Below, piece after piece: positions 6,492 to 16,800 of a stretch of 21,441 nt of DNA (its first letter is position 1; the number at the start of each line of letters is the position of its first letter). The position numbers and the translations under genes were made by a program. The notes beneath the pieces are model-generated. The model was not told where the DNA came from. It ran no database searches and saw only the letters and a program-made list of their open reading frames with translations. The stretch comes from Equadaptatus sp045642025 (lineage in GTDB: Bacteria; Synergistota; Synergistia; Synergistales; Synergistaceae), in the NCBI GenBank assembly GCA_045642025.1, contig JAZUIB010000021.1, positions 1 to 21,441 of the forward strand, in the 5' to 3' direction.

Positions 6492-7490
6492 TTAATCTGT
6501 CCACGGTGTCGGAACAAAGAGTTGATTAAAGTAGTTCAGCGCAAAACGGTCAGTCATGCCTGAAATAAAATCTACAGTTTCTTGAGGTGTTTTGCCTTGC
6601 TGAATTTCGTGGTTAAATATTGCGCTAAGCACGTACTCTCCTTTTTTGTCTTCCTTACTCGTGCTATTGCTACTATAAACATTACTATAGAGATACTCGC
6701 GCATAAATTCAATTTTTGACAGCATGTCGCTGCTGAATTTAAGTTCCTTTTCCGTGCTGTTTTGGAGAAGGTTAAGAATTAATGCGTTTATACGTTGAGA
6801 GTGTGTCATTCCTATTCCAGCGGTAATTTCATCAGGAAGTGTGTCTTCTTTGAAAAAATCGGCACGTAAGGCATCATCAAGGTCATGATTTAAATATGCA
6901 ACAGAATCGGATATGCGGACTACCCATGCTTCCATAGTTGTGGGCTTTTCAAGGTCATATCCATGCCTCACATCGACCTGTCCTTTTGAGTGTTGTATGA
7001 TACCCATTCTTACTTCCCAAGTTAGGTTAAGTCCCTCGCCGTTTTTTTCGATTGTGTCAACTACTCTGAGACTTTGAACGGCATGGTGAAAACCGTTGAG
7101 CCCATGATCTTTAGCGAGTTTGTCAAGCACTTTTTCTCCCATGTGCCCGAAAGGTGTATGACCTAAATCATGTCCGAGAGCTATTGCTTCCGTTAGGTCT
7201 TCATTGAGACGCAGGGCTCGTGCTATAGTACGTGCTATCTGGGTTACTTCAAGTGTATGTGTAAGGCGAGTGCGGTAATGATCACCTTCCGGAAGCAACA
7301 ACACCTGTGTTTTATATTTCAATCGACGAAATGATTTGCTATGTATAATTCTGTCTCTGTCTCGTTGAAAACAGGTCCTAATGCTGCATTCAGCTTCTTT
7401 TTTTTCTCTGCCTTTGGAATTTACAGACAGACATGCAGAAGTAGAGAGTATTTGTTTTTCAATTTCTCCCTGATGTTCTCTCGGGTTCAC
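6492..7490 (-). CDS. dgt: dGTPase-like HD-domain triphosphohydrolase
   Basis: This 332-residue cytosolic enzyme is of the dGTPase family, which hydrolyses dNTPs to deoxynucleoside and triphosphate. Family marks are FRRLKYKTQV (55-64), RTRLTHTLEV with His78, GHDLGHTPFGH with His107-Asp108, and RISDSVAYLNHDLDDA with Asp195. These give the full H...HD...D metal site. It is shorter than E. coli Dgt (about 500 residues), as in the common short bacterial form whose native role is less clear. The start is GTG at 7490, chosen because GGAGG lies 8 nt upstream. It follows recO with a 76-nt gap and precedes the OPT gene. The gap is A/T-rich and could hold a weak promoter, but none stands out. Confidence 0.9.
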   Translation of the reverse strand: MNPREHQGEIEKQILSTSACLSVNSKGREKKEAECSIRTCFQRDRDRIIHSKSFRRLKYKTQVLLLPEGDHYRTRLTHTLEVTQIARTIARALRLNEDLTEAIALGHDLGHTPFGHMGEKVLDKLAKDHGLNGFHHAVQSLRVVDTIEKNGEGLNLTWEVRMGIIQHSKGQVDVRHGYDLEKPTTMEAWVVRISDSVAYLNHDLDDALRADFFKEDTLPDEITAGIGMTHSQRINALILNLLQNSTEKELKFSSDMLSKIEFMREYLYSNVYSSNSTSKEDKKGEYVLSAIFNHEIQQGKTPQETVDFISGMTDRFALNYFNQLFVPTPWTD

Positions 7491-7566
7491 AATTATTTCC
7501 TCCCGTTCATTATAAATAAAATACCCTAACTTGTAATTATAGCTATAAAGTAATTTGCGAACTCAG

Positions 7567-8301
7567 TTAGACCATATTGGTAAAAAATGTTTTCATATAT
7601 TCGCTGAATTCCTTAAAAGTTTTGTCATTTAAGTTGTATGAGGCAATTTTATTTTGTGTCCATTCTGCTAATTTTTCATATTGAAGCATAGCGGCATGCT
7701 GGAACATATTAAGTTCAAATTCAGAAATTTTACAGTCAGATGTTGTGCATTTTTCGCAGATTAACCCGTCTTGCGCAGTATTGGCCTTTGTAAGTTTACC
7801 AGAACATTTTGCACAGTTTGTAAGCGAAGGTGCCAATCCTATATATTTCAGCAGACGCCATATAAATCTGAATTGTACGATTTGCGGAGAACATCCGCTG
7901 TCAAGCAGCAGCATACAACTCCACAGAAGGTTCAAAACCTTGTCATTTTCGTGTTCTTGATAGAGTATCTGTATAATAAGCTTGTAAAGGTTTATTGCTG
8001 CTGTAAGTTTTTGTGGACTGTTTCTCACGCCAAGAAAGTCTTCTTTTATTTCGGCGCTTTTAACATAAAAACGCCCAGGACTTTTGTATAGTTCATAACT
8101 GCCCCATACCATTGGTTCGCACACTCCAGCAAAACGGTTTTTACCTCCGGAAGGCGCTGTAACCCACACTATGCCCAAGCCTTTGAGAAAAAGAAGTAAC
8201 GATTGTGAGTTTTTCACTCCTTCTTTTCTTTTAAGGACTGTACCGCTTGCTGTATAGTATCCTTGTATAAGCAGTTCACTTTCTTTTATATCAGGTATCA
8301 A
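7567..8301 (-). CDS. recO: Recombination mediator RecO
   Basis: RecO loads RecA on SSB-coated DNA and anneals strands with RecR in gap repair. This 244-residue protein has the expected layout. An N-terminal OB-fold domain covers about 1-80; after it a helical domain contains a four-cysteine zinc site, CAKC (163-166) and CEKC (182-185), as in many RecO proteins. The start is a TTG at 8301 that overlaps the era TGA as TTGA, the TTG analogue of the common ATGA coupling; no better start follows nearby. Similarity is weak in the N-terminus, as is usual for this fast-evolving family, so the call rests on the zinc site, length and the era-recO order. Confidence 0.82.
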   Translation of the reverse strand: MIPDIKESELLIQGYYTASGTVLKRKEGVKNSQSLLLFLKGLGIVWVTAPSGGKNRFAGVCEPMVWGSYELYKSPGRFYVKSAEIKEDFLGVRNSPQKLTAAINLYKLIIQILYQEHENDKVLNLLWSCMLLLDSGCSPQIVQFRFIWRLLKYIGLAPSLTNCAKCSGKLTKANTAQDGLICEKCTTSDCKISEFELNMFQHAAMLQYEKLAEWTQNKIASYNLNDKTFKEFSEYMKTFFTNMV

Positions 8302-9215
8302 AAGCTGTACCCCAAACGTCTGAGTTCGTCTTCAGATTTTCTCCAATTGTTTTTTACCTTAACCCAAAGTTGCAGAAAAACTGGCCCTCCGATACGTTCT
8401 TCAAGCTCTTTGCGCGCTGCAGTACCGATCTCTTTAAGTTTGGTTCCTTGACGTCCAATGATTATTCCTTTTTGACCTGCACGGTCGACAATAATTGTTG
8501 CTGATATGCGTGCAGTTTTCAGCTTCGGGTATTCAACAGGCGTCTTATATTCGTCAACTATTACCGCAACACTATGCGGAACTTCTTCATCCGTATGATG
8601 AAATACTTTTTCGCGTATAATTTCAGCAGCAAGAAATTTTTCTGTTGAATCCATGAGCATATCTTCCGGATATATAGCTTCTTGTTTAGGCAGTACCATA
8701 GCTATTGCATCAGCAAGTTTATCTAGATTGCTACCTTCTATTGCCGAAACTTCAACTACTGCTGACGGACAGATTTCTTTTTCATATATTTCAGCCGTTT
8801 TTTTGCTGTTATCCTGATTGACAAGAAGATCTGTTTTGTTGAGCGCAACAACGACAGGAAGATTTGCTTGTGACAGCAATCTAATCAGCATTTTCTCTTT
8901 AGCGCCTATACTTCTGTCTCCCGCTTCTGCAACAAAGCATACAGCATCAACACACATAAGTGACTCCGTAATTTCATGTATCATAAAATCACCAAGAGCG
9001 TGTTTGGGCATATGCATGCCAGGCGTGTCAACAAATATTATCTGTTTTTCTGCATCTGTAAGTATGCAGCGAACAGCATTACGCGTCGTTTGAGGTTTTG
9101 AGGATACTGCAGCAACTTTTTCTTTGAGCAGCGCGTTTATCAGAGATGATTTACCTACATTCGGCCGACCGAGCAGAGCCACAAAACCGCAACGGAGTTT
9201 TTTGCTATTTTCCAT
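8298..9215 (-). CDS. era: Ribosome-assembly GTPase Era
   Basis: Era binds the 3' end of 16S rRNA and acts in 30S maturation. The 305-residue protein has GRPNVGKS (G1, 16-23), DTPG (G3, 63-66), NKTD (G4, 126-129) and a C-terminal KH domain with GIIIGRQGTKLKEIG. I place the start at the ATG at 9213-9215 (MENSKK...), because AGGAG lies 7 nt before it and homologues start a few residues before the G1 loop. A longer reading frame to 9299 is open but adds 28 residues with no support. The start overlaps the ybeY stop by 11 nt, and the stop overlaps the recO TTG by 4 nt, so the three are probably translationally coupled. Confidence 0.95.
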   Translation of the reverse strand: MENSKKLRCGFVALLGRPNVGKSSLINALLKEKVAAVSSKPQTTRNAVRCILTDAEKQIIFVDTPGMHMPKHALGDFMIHEITESLMCVDAVCFVAEAGDRSIGAKEKMLIRLLSQANLPVVVALNKTDLLVNQDNSKKTAEIYEKEICPSAVVEVSAIEGSNLDKLADAIAMVLPKQEAIYPEDMLMDSTEKFLAAEIIREKVFHHTDEEVPHSVAVIVDEYKTPVEYPKLKTARISATIIVDRAGQKGIIIGRQGTKLKEIGTAARKELEERIGGPVFLQLWVKVKNNWRKSEDELRRLGYSF

Positions 9216-9708
9216 TGCAAAACTCCTCTTTAAGCGATGTCGTAAGTTCATCTTGCAGAGTCCACATTTCATCTTTACGTTTTTCTGTATCATGGTCATA
9301 GCCTATCAGATGTAGCACTGAATGAAAAAACACGAGTGCCAGTTCTTCATACGGTTGTTTTCCATTATCTGATGCGTTTTTAATAACTACATCAGGACAA
9401 ATTACAATATCACCTAATGGCAATTCTTCCCAGTCTTCGGGAGGAACATAGTTACCGTTTTTGTCTTCCCACATAGGGAAAGAAAGTACATCTGTAGGCG
9501 CGTCTACGCCTCTGTACCGGTAGTTAATCTCTTGCATTTTTTTTGTGCTTAAAAGCGTGAGCGAGACAGAAAATTCTTTTGTGTACGCAGGAATTTTACC
9601 TAGTGATTTAAGTTTTATCTGTGTTAGTCTCCGCATAGTATTCCAAAAATTTTCATTGCTTAAAATTCCGAAAACTTCGGGTAAGACACACTGTGTGTTA
9701 ATTTGCAT
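9205..9708 (-). CDS. ybeY: rRNA maturation endoribonuclease YbeY
   Basis: YbeY is a zinc-dependent single-strand RNase involved in 16S 3'-end processing and 70S quality control. The 167-residue protein carries the signature HSVLHLIGYDHDTEKR with the three metal histidines H129, H133 and H139, and a conserved DAPTDVLSFP segment (69-78). Its ATG overlaps the end of pgpH by 11 nt (ATGCAAATTAA) and its own end overlaps era by 11 nt. The neighbours era and phoH work in the same ribosome-maturation process, a widely conserved grouping. Confidence 0.95.
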   Translation of the reverse strand: MQINTQCVLPEVFGILSNENFWNTMRRLTQIKLKSLGKIPAYTKEFSVSLTLLSTKKMQEINYRYRGVDAPTDVLSFPMWEDKNGNYVPPEDWEELPLGDIVICPDVVIKNASDNGKQPYEELALVFFHSVLHLIGYDHDTEKRKDEMWTLQDELTTSLKEEFCNGK

Positions 9709-11776
9709 CTGTTGTTTCCTTATCGTTTTTTATAAGTTCAGGTATATCTGCTACTTCGCGTGAATGGTATATGGAGACAAGTACTGATGTGAATGTTTCT
9801 TTAATGATTTCAATTTCTCTGAGGGTGAAATCAACATCATCAAGCTGTCCTGCATCTATTTTGGAACGGAAGACGTTATCTACTGTAATCCTGAGATCAC
9901 TTTCTGTTTCAAAGGCTTTGTTATGTGCTTTTACAGCGGCCTCAACAGAATCAGCCAACATGACAAGTGCCGTTTCTACCGATTGTGGGCGAGGTCCCTG
10001 ATAAGTGAACTGCGGCATTACAACTTCATCACCTATTGCGACGGCTTTATCATAGAAATATTTCATAACAGTTGTACCGTGGTGCTCTGCTATAAAACGA
10101 CTCAATGTTTTAGGCAGTTTGTTTTGTGTTGCTATCTCAAGTCCGTCTTTAACGTGTGAAATTATTACTTGTGCTGAAAGCACCGGAGAAAGCTTGTCAT
10201 GTGGATTTTCTCCGCGCATCTGATTTTCTACAAAGTAGCGCGGATTTTTCAGTTTGCCTATGTCATGATAATAAGCTCCGGCACGTATCAGAGTGCAGTT
10301 CATTTCTCCAAGTTTGTCGGCAGCTGCAAGAGCAAGGTTTCCTGTCATAAGTGTGTGCTGATAGGTACCGGGAGCTTCAAGCTGAAGTCTTTTGAGAAGT
10401 GGCTGAGCCTGATCACAGAATTCAAGCAGACGAAGTGACGAAATGACATCAAATACACTTTCCCATATAGGCAGAAGCGCAATAACGAGTGTACTCCAAA
10501 GTGCAGAGAACATAAAAAGATTTATTGTTTGTCTATAGTTTAATGGCATTCCTGCACCCCAGTTTATAAAGATATCTATAAACGCAAGCAGAACGCCAAG
10601 GCCGAATAAACGTTTCCAGATTGAACCTCGGCGACCGGGATAATCAAGGAACAGTACACGTCCTATACTTGCCGAGAATATTGCAAGTGCAATACCAAGT
10701 GCTACCATTGTCTGACTGTTGTTAAAAGCTGTAAGTACACTTATAATGCCACCGCCAAGGATGAGATGATAGGAAAGCGCAACAGGAAGCGTAAGGCACA
10801 GCCAACCAGTCATCCCCAAAACTGCCATAGTATAGCCTGCGTTAAGCCGTGCAAATACAATTTCGGCAAGCCAGCAAAGTGAGATAACGGAAGCAGAATA
10901 AATCCATTCTGTGTCAGAAAGTTTTTGTCTCAGTCCGCTTTCAATCCATATAGGCCACATGCTCCATACAACGATAATAAGAAGTACAAATATAAGATGT
11001 TTATAGGGAAAATCTGCATCAGCATAACCTTGTGAACGCAGAAGCAATGCAAGTTGTCTGGTTACTATTTGTCCTTTCTGGACAAGGAGCATGCCGGGCT
11101 GAATATTCAGGATCACCTCAGGTGTATGTGCAGCAATATCATCCTTGAGACGTTCGGTCATTTCAGAATCATGCCTAACATACGGTCTGAGAATAGCAGA
11201 AAGTATCTGATATGTTATATTTTTTTCCTGCTGGCTGATATTGCTGTCTTTTAGCTCCTGCCATATCATAGTTGACTGTTCATCAATATTCTCTGCTTTT
11301 TCTCCTACAACACGGCTTATTCTTATTACCAGTTTTGTGACCATATGTCGTGATGAACTTGGCAATGCATTAAAAACCTCAACAAGTTCACTGTTTAAAA
11401 TACCTCTCAAATTACCACTTTTAAAAGCTTTTATGTTTACACTGACTGTTTCTGCCGTTTTTTCATCTTTGGTAACAACATCAATAATCCTTGAGGAAGC
11501 TGTTTTGCGTAATTCATTTGTAGCTTCCTTGTCTTCATAACTTTCAGTGCTTACTGCAAAATAACTTTTCGGTGAAGGGTAGCCTATCCTGTAATTTGCA
11601 TTGCGTTCAAAGAAATACCAGTTGCCTGTTATCAGCAGACAGGCAGCAGAAAGAAGAATGATACGAAACATCAAATAATGCCTGCGTTCCGGCGCAAGCA
11701 GATGGCTTAGACTAAATTTTTCACGTAATATTTTAAGCTTTTTCTTCCTGTATTCTTCTCTCGTCATATTCTTCAT
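9698..11776 (-). CDS. pgpH: Cyclic-di-AMP phosphodiesterase of the 7TMR-HD type (PgpH/YqfF)
   Basis: This large membrane protein (692 residues from the first ATG) has the PgpH layout. A basic cytoplasmic start and one helix (about 36-54) lead to a long extracytoplasmic region (about 60-260). A cluster of about seven helices spans roughly 265-450, and a cytoplasmic HD domain begins around 470. The HD site shows YQHTLMTGNLA, AGAYYHDIGKLKNP and a later SRFIAEHHGT, all typical metal ligands. The family hydrolyses c-di-AMP, which controls potassium and wall homeostasis. The start is uncertain: the ATG at 11776 overlaps phoH by 44 nt, and an ATG three codons later (11767) is as good; GAGGG lies only 3 nt before the first one and 12 nt before the second. 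Confidence 0.9.
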   Translation of the reverse strand: MKNMTREEYRKKKLKILREKFSLSHLLAPERRHYLMFRIILLSAACLLITGNWYFFERNANYRIGYPSPKSYFAVSTESYEDKEATNELRKTASSRIIDVVTKDEKTAETVSVNIKAFKSGNLRGILNSELVEVFNALPSSSRHMVTKLVIRISRVVGEKAENIDEQSTMIWQELKDSNISQQEKNITYQILSAILRPYVRHDSEMTERLKDDIAAHTPEVILNIQPGMLLVQKGQIVTRQLALLLRSQGYADADFPYKHLIFVLLIIVVWSMWPIWIESGLRQKLSDTEWIYSASVISLCWLAEIVFARLNAGYTMAVLGMTGWLCLTLPVALSYHLILGGGIISVLTAFNNSQTMVALGIALAIFSASIGRVLFLDYPGRRGSIWKRLFGLGVLLAFIDIFINWGAGMPLNYRQTINLFMFSALWSTLVIALLPIWESVFDVISSLRLLEFCDQAQPLLKRLQLEAPGTYQHTLMTGNLALAAADKLGEMNCTLIRAGAYYHDIGKLKNPRYFVENQMRGENPHDKLSPVLSAQVIISHVKDGLEIATQNKLPKTLSRFIAEHHGTTVMKYFYDKAVAIGDEVVMPQFTYQGPRPQSVETALVMLADSVEAAVKAHNKAFETESDLRITVDNVFRSKIDAGQLDDVDFTLREIEIIKETFTSVLVSIYHSREVADIPELIKNDKETTDAN

Positions 11777-12713
11777 ACGCCCTCACTATTCGCTGCACTA
11801 TTTCATGTCGTACAACGTCGCTGTTGGAAAGATTTACGAAGGCTATGCCTTCAATATCCCTTAATATATCCCGTATAACACGCAGTCCAGACTCTTTGTT
11901 GCCTGGAAGATCAACCTGTGTAATATCTCCGGTTATAACAGCTTTTGAGCCGAACCCCAGACGTGTAAGGAACATTTTCATTTGCTCCGGTGTGGTATTT
12001 TGCGCTTCGTCCAGAATGATAAAACTGTCATCCAGAGTTCTGCCTCGCATATATGCAAGCGGCGCAAGTTCTATAACTCCTTTTTCAAAATATCTGTTGA
12101 ATTTTTCTGCCGGAATAAGATTGTAGAAAGCGTCGTAAATTGGGCGAAGATAAGGCTCTACTTTATCATTCAGATCACCTGGGAGATAGCCGAGTTTTTC
12201 TCCGGCTTCCACAACAGGACGCACAAGCACAAGTCTGTTTACCTTGCCTGATTTAAGATATGCAACTGCCTGGGCAACAGCAAGATAGGTTTTCCCCGTA
12301 CCAGCAGGACCTATTGCAAACGTTATGTAATTTTCTCTAATTGCCGAGATATAGTCTTTCTGCCCATTGGTGTACGGGCGGATTGGTTTCCCATTGTTAC
12401 TGACACATATTACATCATCATAGAGCGATTTGAGATTGATTGTTTCTCCCTTTGCAATCTGATGCAGTCCATAACGGATTTCAGCACTTGAAAGTTTCTG
12501 TCCGCTCATAGTAAGTTTTGCAAACTGAGTAAGCAGACCCTCTATACGTGACGTCAGTTCTTTGTTGTTCCCCCGAATTTCAAGTGAGTTACCGCGCGCA
12601 TAGACTTTTACAGGGAAACTCTGTTCCACCATACGAAGAATTTCTTCGCGTGACGCAAGTAACTGAACTATAGATTCTGTATGTGAAAGAAGCGGCGTGA
12701 GCTCAGTGCTCAT
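11733..12713 (-). CDS. phoH: PhoH-like ATPase
   Basis: This 326-residue cytoplasmic P-loop ATPase is of the PhoH/PhoL group. An N-terminal KH-like segment (about 25-70) precedes the ATPase domain. The Walker A motif is GPAGTGKT (135-142), Walker B is FIILDEAQ (231-238), and TGDITQVDLP (261-270) is a sensor-like motif. These proteins are thought to be RNA-associated, working with YbeY, whose gene is two positions downstream. The ATG comes directly after the TAA of the NifU-like gene with no gap; GGAGG lies 14 nt upstream, rather far, so coupling to the upstream gene may matter. The 3' end runs well into pgpH. Confidence 0.93.
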   Translation of the reverse strand: MSTELTPLLSHTESIVQLLASREEILRMVEQSFPVKVYARGNSLEIRGNNKELTSRIEGLLTQFAKLTMSGQKLSSAEIRYGLHQIAKGETINLKSLYDDVICVSNNGKPIRPYTNGQKDYISAIRENYITFAIGPAGTGKTYLAVAQAVAYLKSGKVNRLVLVRPVVEAGEKLGYLPGDLNDKVEPYLRPIYDAFYNLIPAEKFNRYFEKGVIELAPLAYMRGRTLDDSFIILDEAQNTTPEQMKMFLTRLGFGSKAVITGDITQVDLPGNKESGLRVIRDILRDIEGIAFVNLSNSDVVRHEIVQRIVRAYEEYDERRIQEEKA

Positions 12714-12947
12714 TTATGAACGACGTACCTCCTTAACTTCAGGAACTTCTTCGACTATCACAGCTTCTACTGTCATACGAAGTGTTTCTTGAGCAAATGG
12801 ACATGTGCCGCAGGCACCTGTAAGTGTAACGTAAAGGATGCCGTTTTCATTGTCATAATCGTCAAACTGAACATTTCCGCCGTGCGCTTGAAGTGCCGGT
12901 ATAATTTTTTCATCGATAACTGTCTGAATTTTTTCTTCAATTGTCAT
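12714..12947 (-). CDS. NifU C-terminal domain protein (small Fe-S scaffold or carrier)
   Basis: This 77-residue protein consists of just the NifU C-terminal domain. The helical start leads to HGGNVQFDDYD (22-32) and the motif GACGTCPFAQETL with Cys46 and Cys49, the pair that holds a labile 4Fe-4S cluster in a dimer. Stand-alone forms (NfuA/Nfu-like or YutI-like) deliver clusters to client proteins. It starts 14 nt downstream of the mazG stop and ends directly against the phoH start. I see no reason to link it functionally to its neighbours beyond co-transcription. The full domain is present, so it is not a fragment. Confidence 0.9.
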   Translation of the reverse strand: MTIEEKIQTVIDEKIIPALQAHGGNVQFDDYDNENGILYVTLTGACGTCPFAQETLRMTVEAVIVEEVPEVKEVRRS

Positions 12948-12961
12948 TGTAGATATCTCCT

Positions 12962-13786
12962 TTATTTTGCAATGTCGTGTTCTTTTAATGTTTTTTTTGC
13001 GTTGTTCCAGAATGCATCAAGCTCATCAAGACTGAAATCTTCCCATTTACGACCGCTTTCATCAACAGCTTTTTCAACTAGCCTAAAGCGTTTGGAAAAC
13101 TTGTCCGTTGATCTGTGAAGCGCAATTTCAGGGTCAATTTTGAGATGTCTTGAGAGGTTAGTTATTATAAAAAGTACATCTCCAAGTTCGTCAGCTATAG
13201 CATTTTTATCACCAGAGACTATTGCTTCTTTTAGTTCGGAAACTTCTTCGTCAACCTTTGCAAGAACTTCTTCTGTATGATTTTCAGGCCAGTCGAAGCC
13301 TGCTTTTGAAGCTTTTTCCTGTATCCTGTATGAACGAAGCAAAGCCGGCAGAGCTCTCGGAACTCCCGATATTACCGATATATCTGTATGTTTTTCTTTT
13401 TTTTCGCCGAGTTTGATTTGTTCCCAGTTTTTAAGAACTTCATCAGAATTATTAACGGAAATATCACCGAAAACATGCGGATGGCGTCGGACAAGTTTGC
13501 AGCTTATGTAATTTAGTACGTCGCATATGTCAAAATCTCCGCGTTCCGCTGCTATTTGTGAAACAAAGACGACCTGTAACAGTACATCGCCGCATTCTTC
13601 GACTATAGCGTCAAATTCTCCGCTTTCTATTGCTTCTATCAACTCGTAAGCTTCTTCAAGTATATAACGCCTGAGAGAAAGATAATCCTGTTCTCTATCC
13701 CATGGGCAGCCGTTAGGAGCGCGAAGGCGTTTCATAATCTCGATCAGTCTGTTAAACTCTTCTGTGTTTCTCGTTTTATTACTCAT
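12962..13786 (-). CDS. mazG: Nucleoside triphosphate pyrophosphohydrolase MazG
   Basis: This 274-residue housekeeping enzyme removes pyrophosphate from NTPs and modified nucleotides. It shows the two tandem MazG domains of the E. coli-type protein. The first starts with LRAPNGCPWDREQ (21-33) and has the metal motif EEAYE (44-48) with EECGD (63-67). The second, at about 175-240, has DEEVSELKEAI and DELGDVLFII. RHPHVFGD (101-108) is another strong family mark. AGGGGG 8 nt before the ATG supports the start. It lies between mfd (56 nt away) and the NifU-like gene, so it leads the nucleotide/ribosome block. Confidence 0.94.
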   Translation of the reverse strand: MSNKTRNTEEFNRLIEIMKRLRAPNGCPWDREQDYLSLRRYILEEAYELIEAIESGEFDAIVEECGDVLLQVVFVSQIAAERGDFDICDVLNYISCKLVRRHPHVFGDISVNNSDEVLKNWEQIKLGEKKEKHTDISVISGVPRALPALLRSYRIQEKASKAGFDWPENHTEEVLAKVDEEVSELKEAIVSGDKNAIADELGDVLFIITNLSRHLKIDPEIALHRSTDKFSKRFRLVEKAVDESGRKWEDFSLDELDAFWNNAKKTLKEHDIAK

Positions 13787-13842
13787 TTTTTACGCCCCCT
13801 GTGGTTATTTTAGCAGATTTAACACACTTCTTATATATTAAT

Positions 13843-16800
13843 TTAATTGCAATTTTGTTTTTCAGCTTCATACACTGCATTGTATAATTCATTGATTCCT
13901 CTGCAGCCTCCATGTCCGTAAACACTTCCGTCAGCCTTGTGAAACCAGCCTACAGGAAGTTTTAATTCTTTTTTTATTTTTGAGGTATCGCCAAATAATA
14001 TACAGTTATCTCTTGCAATTTCGATTTTTGTTATACCTTGTTTTGCTAGTTCAGCTCTTACCGCATTGAGTTTAAGCAGCATATCTGCGCTTCCTGTTAT
14101 CTTGCCATAGCGGTCTTCTGTTTCTAAACGAAGTTCTTGTTCATCTCTTAGTGATGAAATTTTGAGCATACGCCTGTAAAATGCGATACGCAGACTTTCC
14201 TGCGGCAGATATTGAGGAGATATTGTAAGAGGGAACCCTACCTGAACATCTGCATAGCAATGTTCTTTGCCTTTAAGTTTAGCAATTTCATCTGAAAGCA
14301 TGTCGCAGTATTTGCGATAGCCTACCTTATTTCCGTGTCCATGCTGTGCAGTGCCTATTATATCTCCGCAGCCGCGCAGCTGAAGGTCTGTCTGTGCAAG
14401 TCTGTAACCGGCACCAATTTCGTCAAGTTCTGCTATAGCATCAAGCCGATCTTCAGCTTCACGCGAAAGCTTAATGTCCCGCGGATAGAAAAAGAAAGCA
14501 TATGCCTGTTCTTCTCTTCGCCCTACACGTCCGCGCAGCTGATACATCTGTGCTATACCCAGTTCATGAGCATCGTCGACTATAAGAGTGTTAGCCGAAG
14601 GAATGTCAAGACCGCTTTCTACTATTGTAGTACATAGAAGAATGTCAATAGTACCGCTTATAAATCTATCCATTATGCCTTCAAGTTCTGTTTCTGACGT
14701 TTTACTGTGTGCAACTTCTATGCTTAACTTCGGGAAAAGACGCTTCAGCATAACGGCACGTTCCATAATGTCATTTATTCTGTTGTGTATAAAAAATATC
14801 TGTCCGCCTCTGTTTTTTTCGCGGTATACAGCATTTTTTAACAGATCTTCCGACCAGCGCCGTACAACGGTAATAACAGGGAGCCTTCTCTGCGGCGGAG
14901 TTTCCAAAAGAGACATATCACGCAAACCGCTTAATGACATTGAAAGTGAACGTGGAATAGGCGTCGCTGAAAGCATTAGCACATCAACTCCGGGAGTGAG
15001 TTTTTTCAGTTTTTCCTTGTGCATGACACCAAAACGGTGCTCTTCGTCAACTATTACAAGTCCTAAATTTTTAAACTGTACATCGTCACTGAGCAGTCTG
15101 TGTGTGCCGATAAGTATATCAACTTTGCCGTCAGATAAGTCACGTAATATATTTTTTTGCTGTTTAGGCGGCACAAAACGTGAGAGGACCTCGACACGCA
15201 CTGGGAGGTGCGCAAAACGTGTTGTAAAGGTTTTGAAATGCTGATTTGCGAGCAATGTCGTAGGCACGAGCAGAGCAGTTTGTTTCCCGTTAAATACAGA
15301 TTCTCCTGCAGCTCTCAGTGCAACTTCTGTTTTGCCGAAACCAACATCACCTACGAGAAGCCTGTCCATTGGCAATTTCGACTCCATATCGCTTATAACT
15401 TCATTTATTGCTTTTAGCTGGTCTGCTGTTTCTGTATATGCAAAACCGTCTTCAAGTTCTTTCATAAGATCAGTATTTCTTTCAAATTTATAGCCGTTGC
15501 TGAGTTCACGCTGCGCATAAACTTCAGACAATTCTCTTGCGGCGGCGGCGGCAACCGCTCTTGCTTTTTCGGAAGACCTTTTCCATCGGCTGCTTCTAAG
15601 GGAGTCTGCGATAGGTTCTTCTCCGGGAAATACTGTATATGGTGTTATCTTATAAAACTGCATTAGAGGAACAAGCAACCTTTCAGCGCCAGCAAAATTC
15701 AGCACAATATATTCCTGAAATCCGGAAGCCGTTTCAATAAGCTGACTTCCAGCATAATGAGCAAGTCCGTAGTCTTCATGGGTGACCCATTGTCCTTTTA
15801 GGAGTATTTCTCCCCAGTCTTGGGGCACACGTTTTCCAGCAGTTCCGGTGTGAAGAGTCACTCCAGACAATTCTAGGTCACTTATGACCGCGATTTTCTC
15901 AGCATAATCTACAAAACCGGAGGATAGTAGTCCGTGCTGTGTTTTATAGCCGCATTTTTCAGCCCATGAAATATTTGACTCAACTTCTGAATATACGAGC
16001 AATTTAAAACCTTCAGAGGCAAGTTTTTTGCAATATATATTTAAGTCAGATGTTCTGCCTCTGAAATTGGGAAATTGAATGACATCAAATCTTATATCGG
16101 CTTTGTCATAATCGCGGACAATCCTCAGTTGCGGAAATTTTGACAGTCTGCGGCGTACGTCAATCCAAAGGGGCCATTCTGAAACGTCAATGTCAGTTTT
16201 GATGCTAACATTATTTCTGAGCCATTCATCATTTTCAGCGGAAGAATCTAACGCAGCAGGGTCAAAATACACAACACGCATATTTTCCGGAAACATGCTC
16301 CAAAGATCGGCTTTTGTGTTTCCGTTAAGTCCTTGAAGTACTGCGTTATCTGTATTGGCAACTTTTTTTTGCGTATCTGCAATAAAACGACGCATGCTGT
16401 CTATTTCGTCATCAAAAAATTCTATGCGAAGCGGATATGCATCTGACGGGCTGAAAACGTCAATAATGCTTCCCCGTACGGCAAACTGCCCGGGCGACCA
16501 TACAAGATCGCATCTCTCGTAACTTTTGCTTTCTAACCACGAAACAAGTTGATGTCTATCAACCTGCCGGCCGCAGATAAGTTCAAATTTATCTCCGCCG
16601 AGCGCAAAAGGTGCGGTTAAGGCAGAAGGTGTTGCAGCCAAAATATCTATATTGCCGCTTTTAAAACGTGATATAACTGCTCCGCGTTTTGCCTCTGTTG
16701 CACTGTTCTGAACATAGTCTTCACTGAAGCTCAATTCAGGAAGAAGTTCTGCGTTTTTGAAAAGTTTCAGTTCTTTCGAGTCACATACAAAATCACGTGC

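Noticed and set aside
9216..9299. Extended N-terminus for Era (28 extra residues)
   Set aside because: The later ATG has AGGAG at good spacing and fits the family start; the extension lies within ybeY in another frame.
14588..15244. A 218-codon + strand frame opposite mfd
   Set aside because: It lies across the helicase motifs of mfd; Ser-rich composition is typical of antisense shadows.
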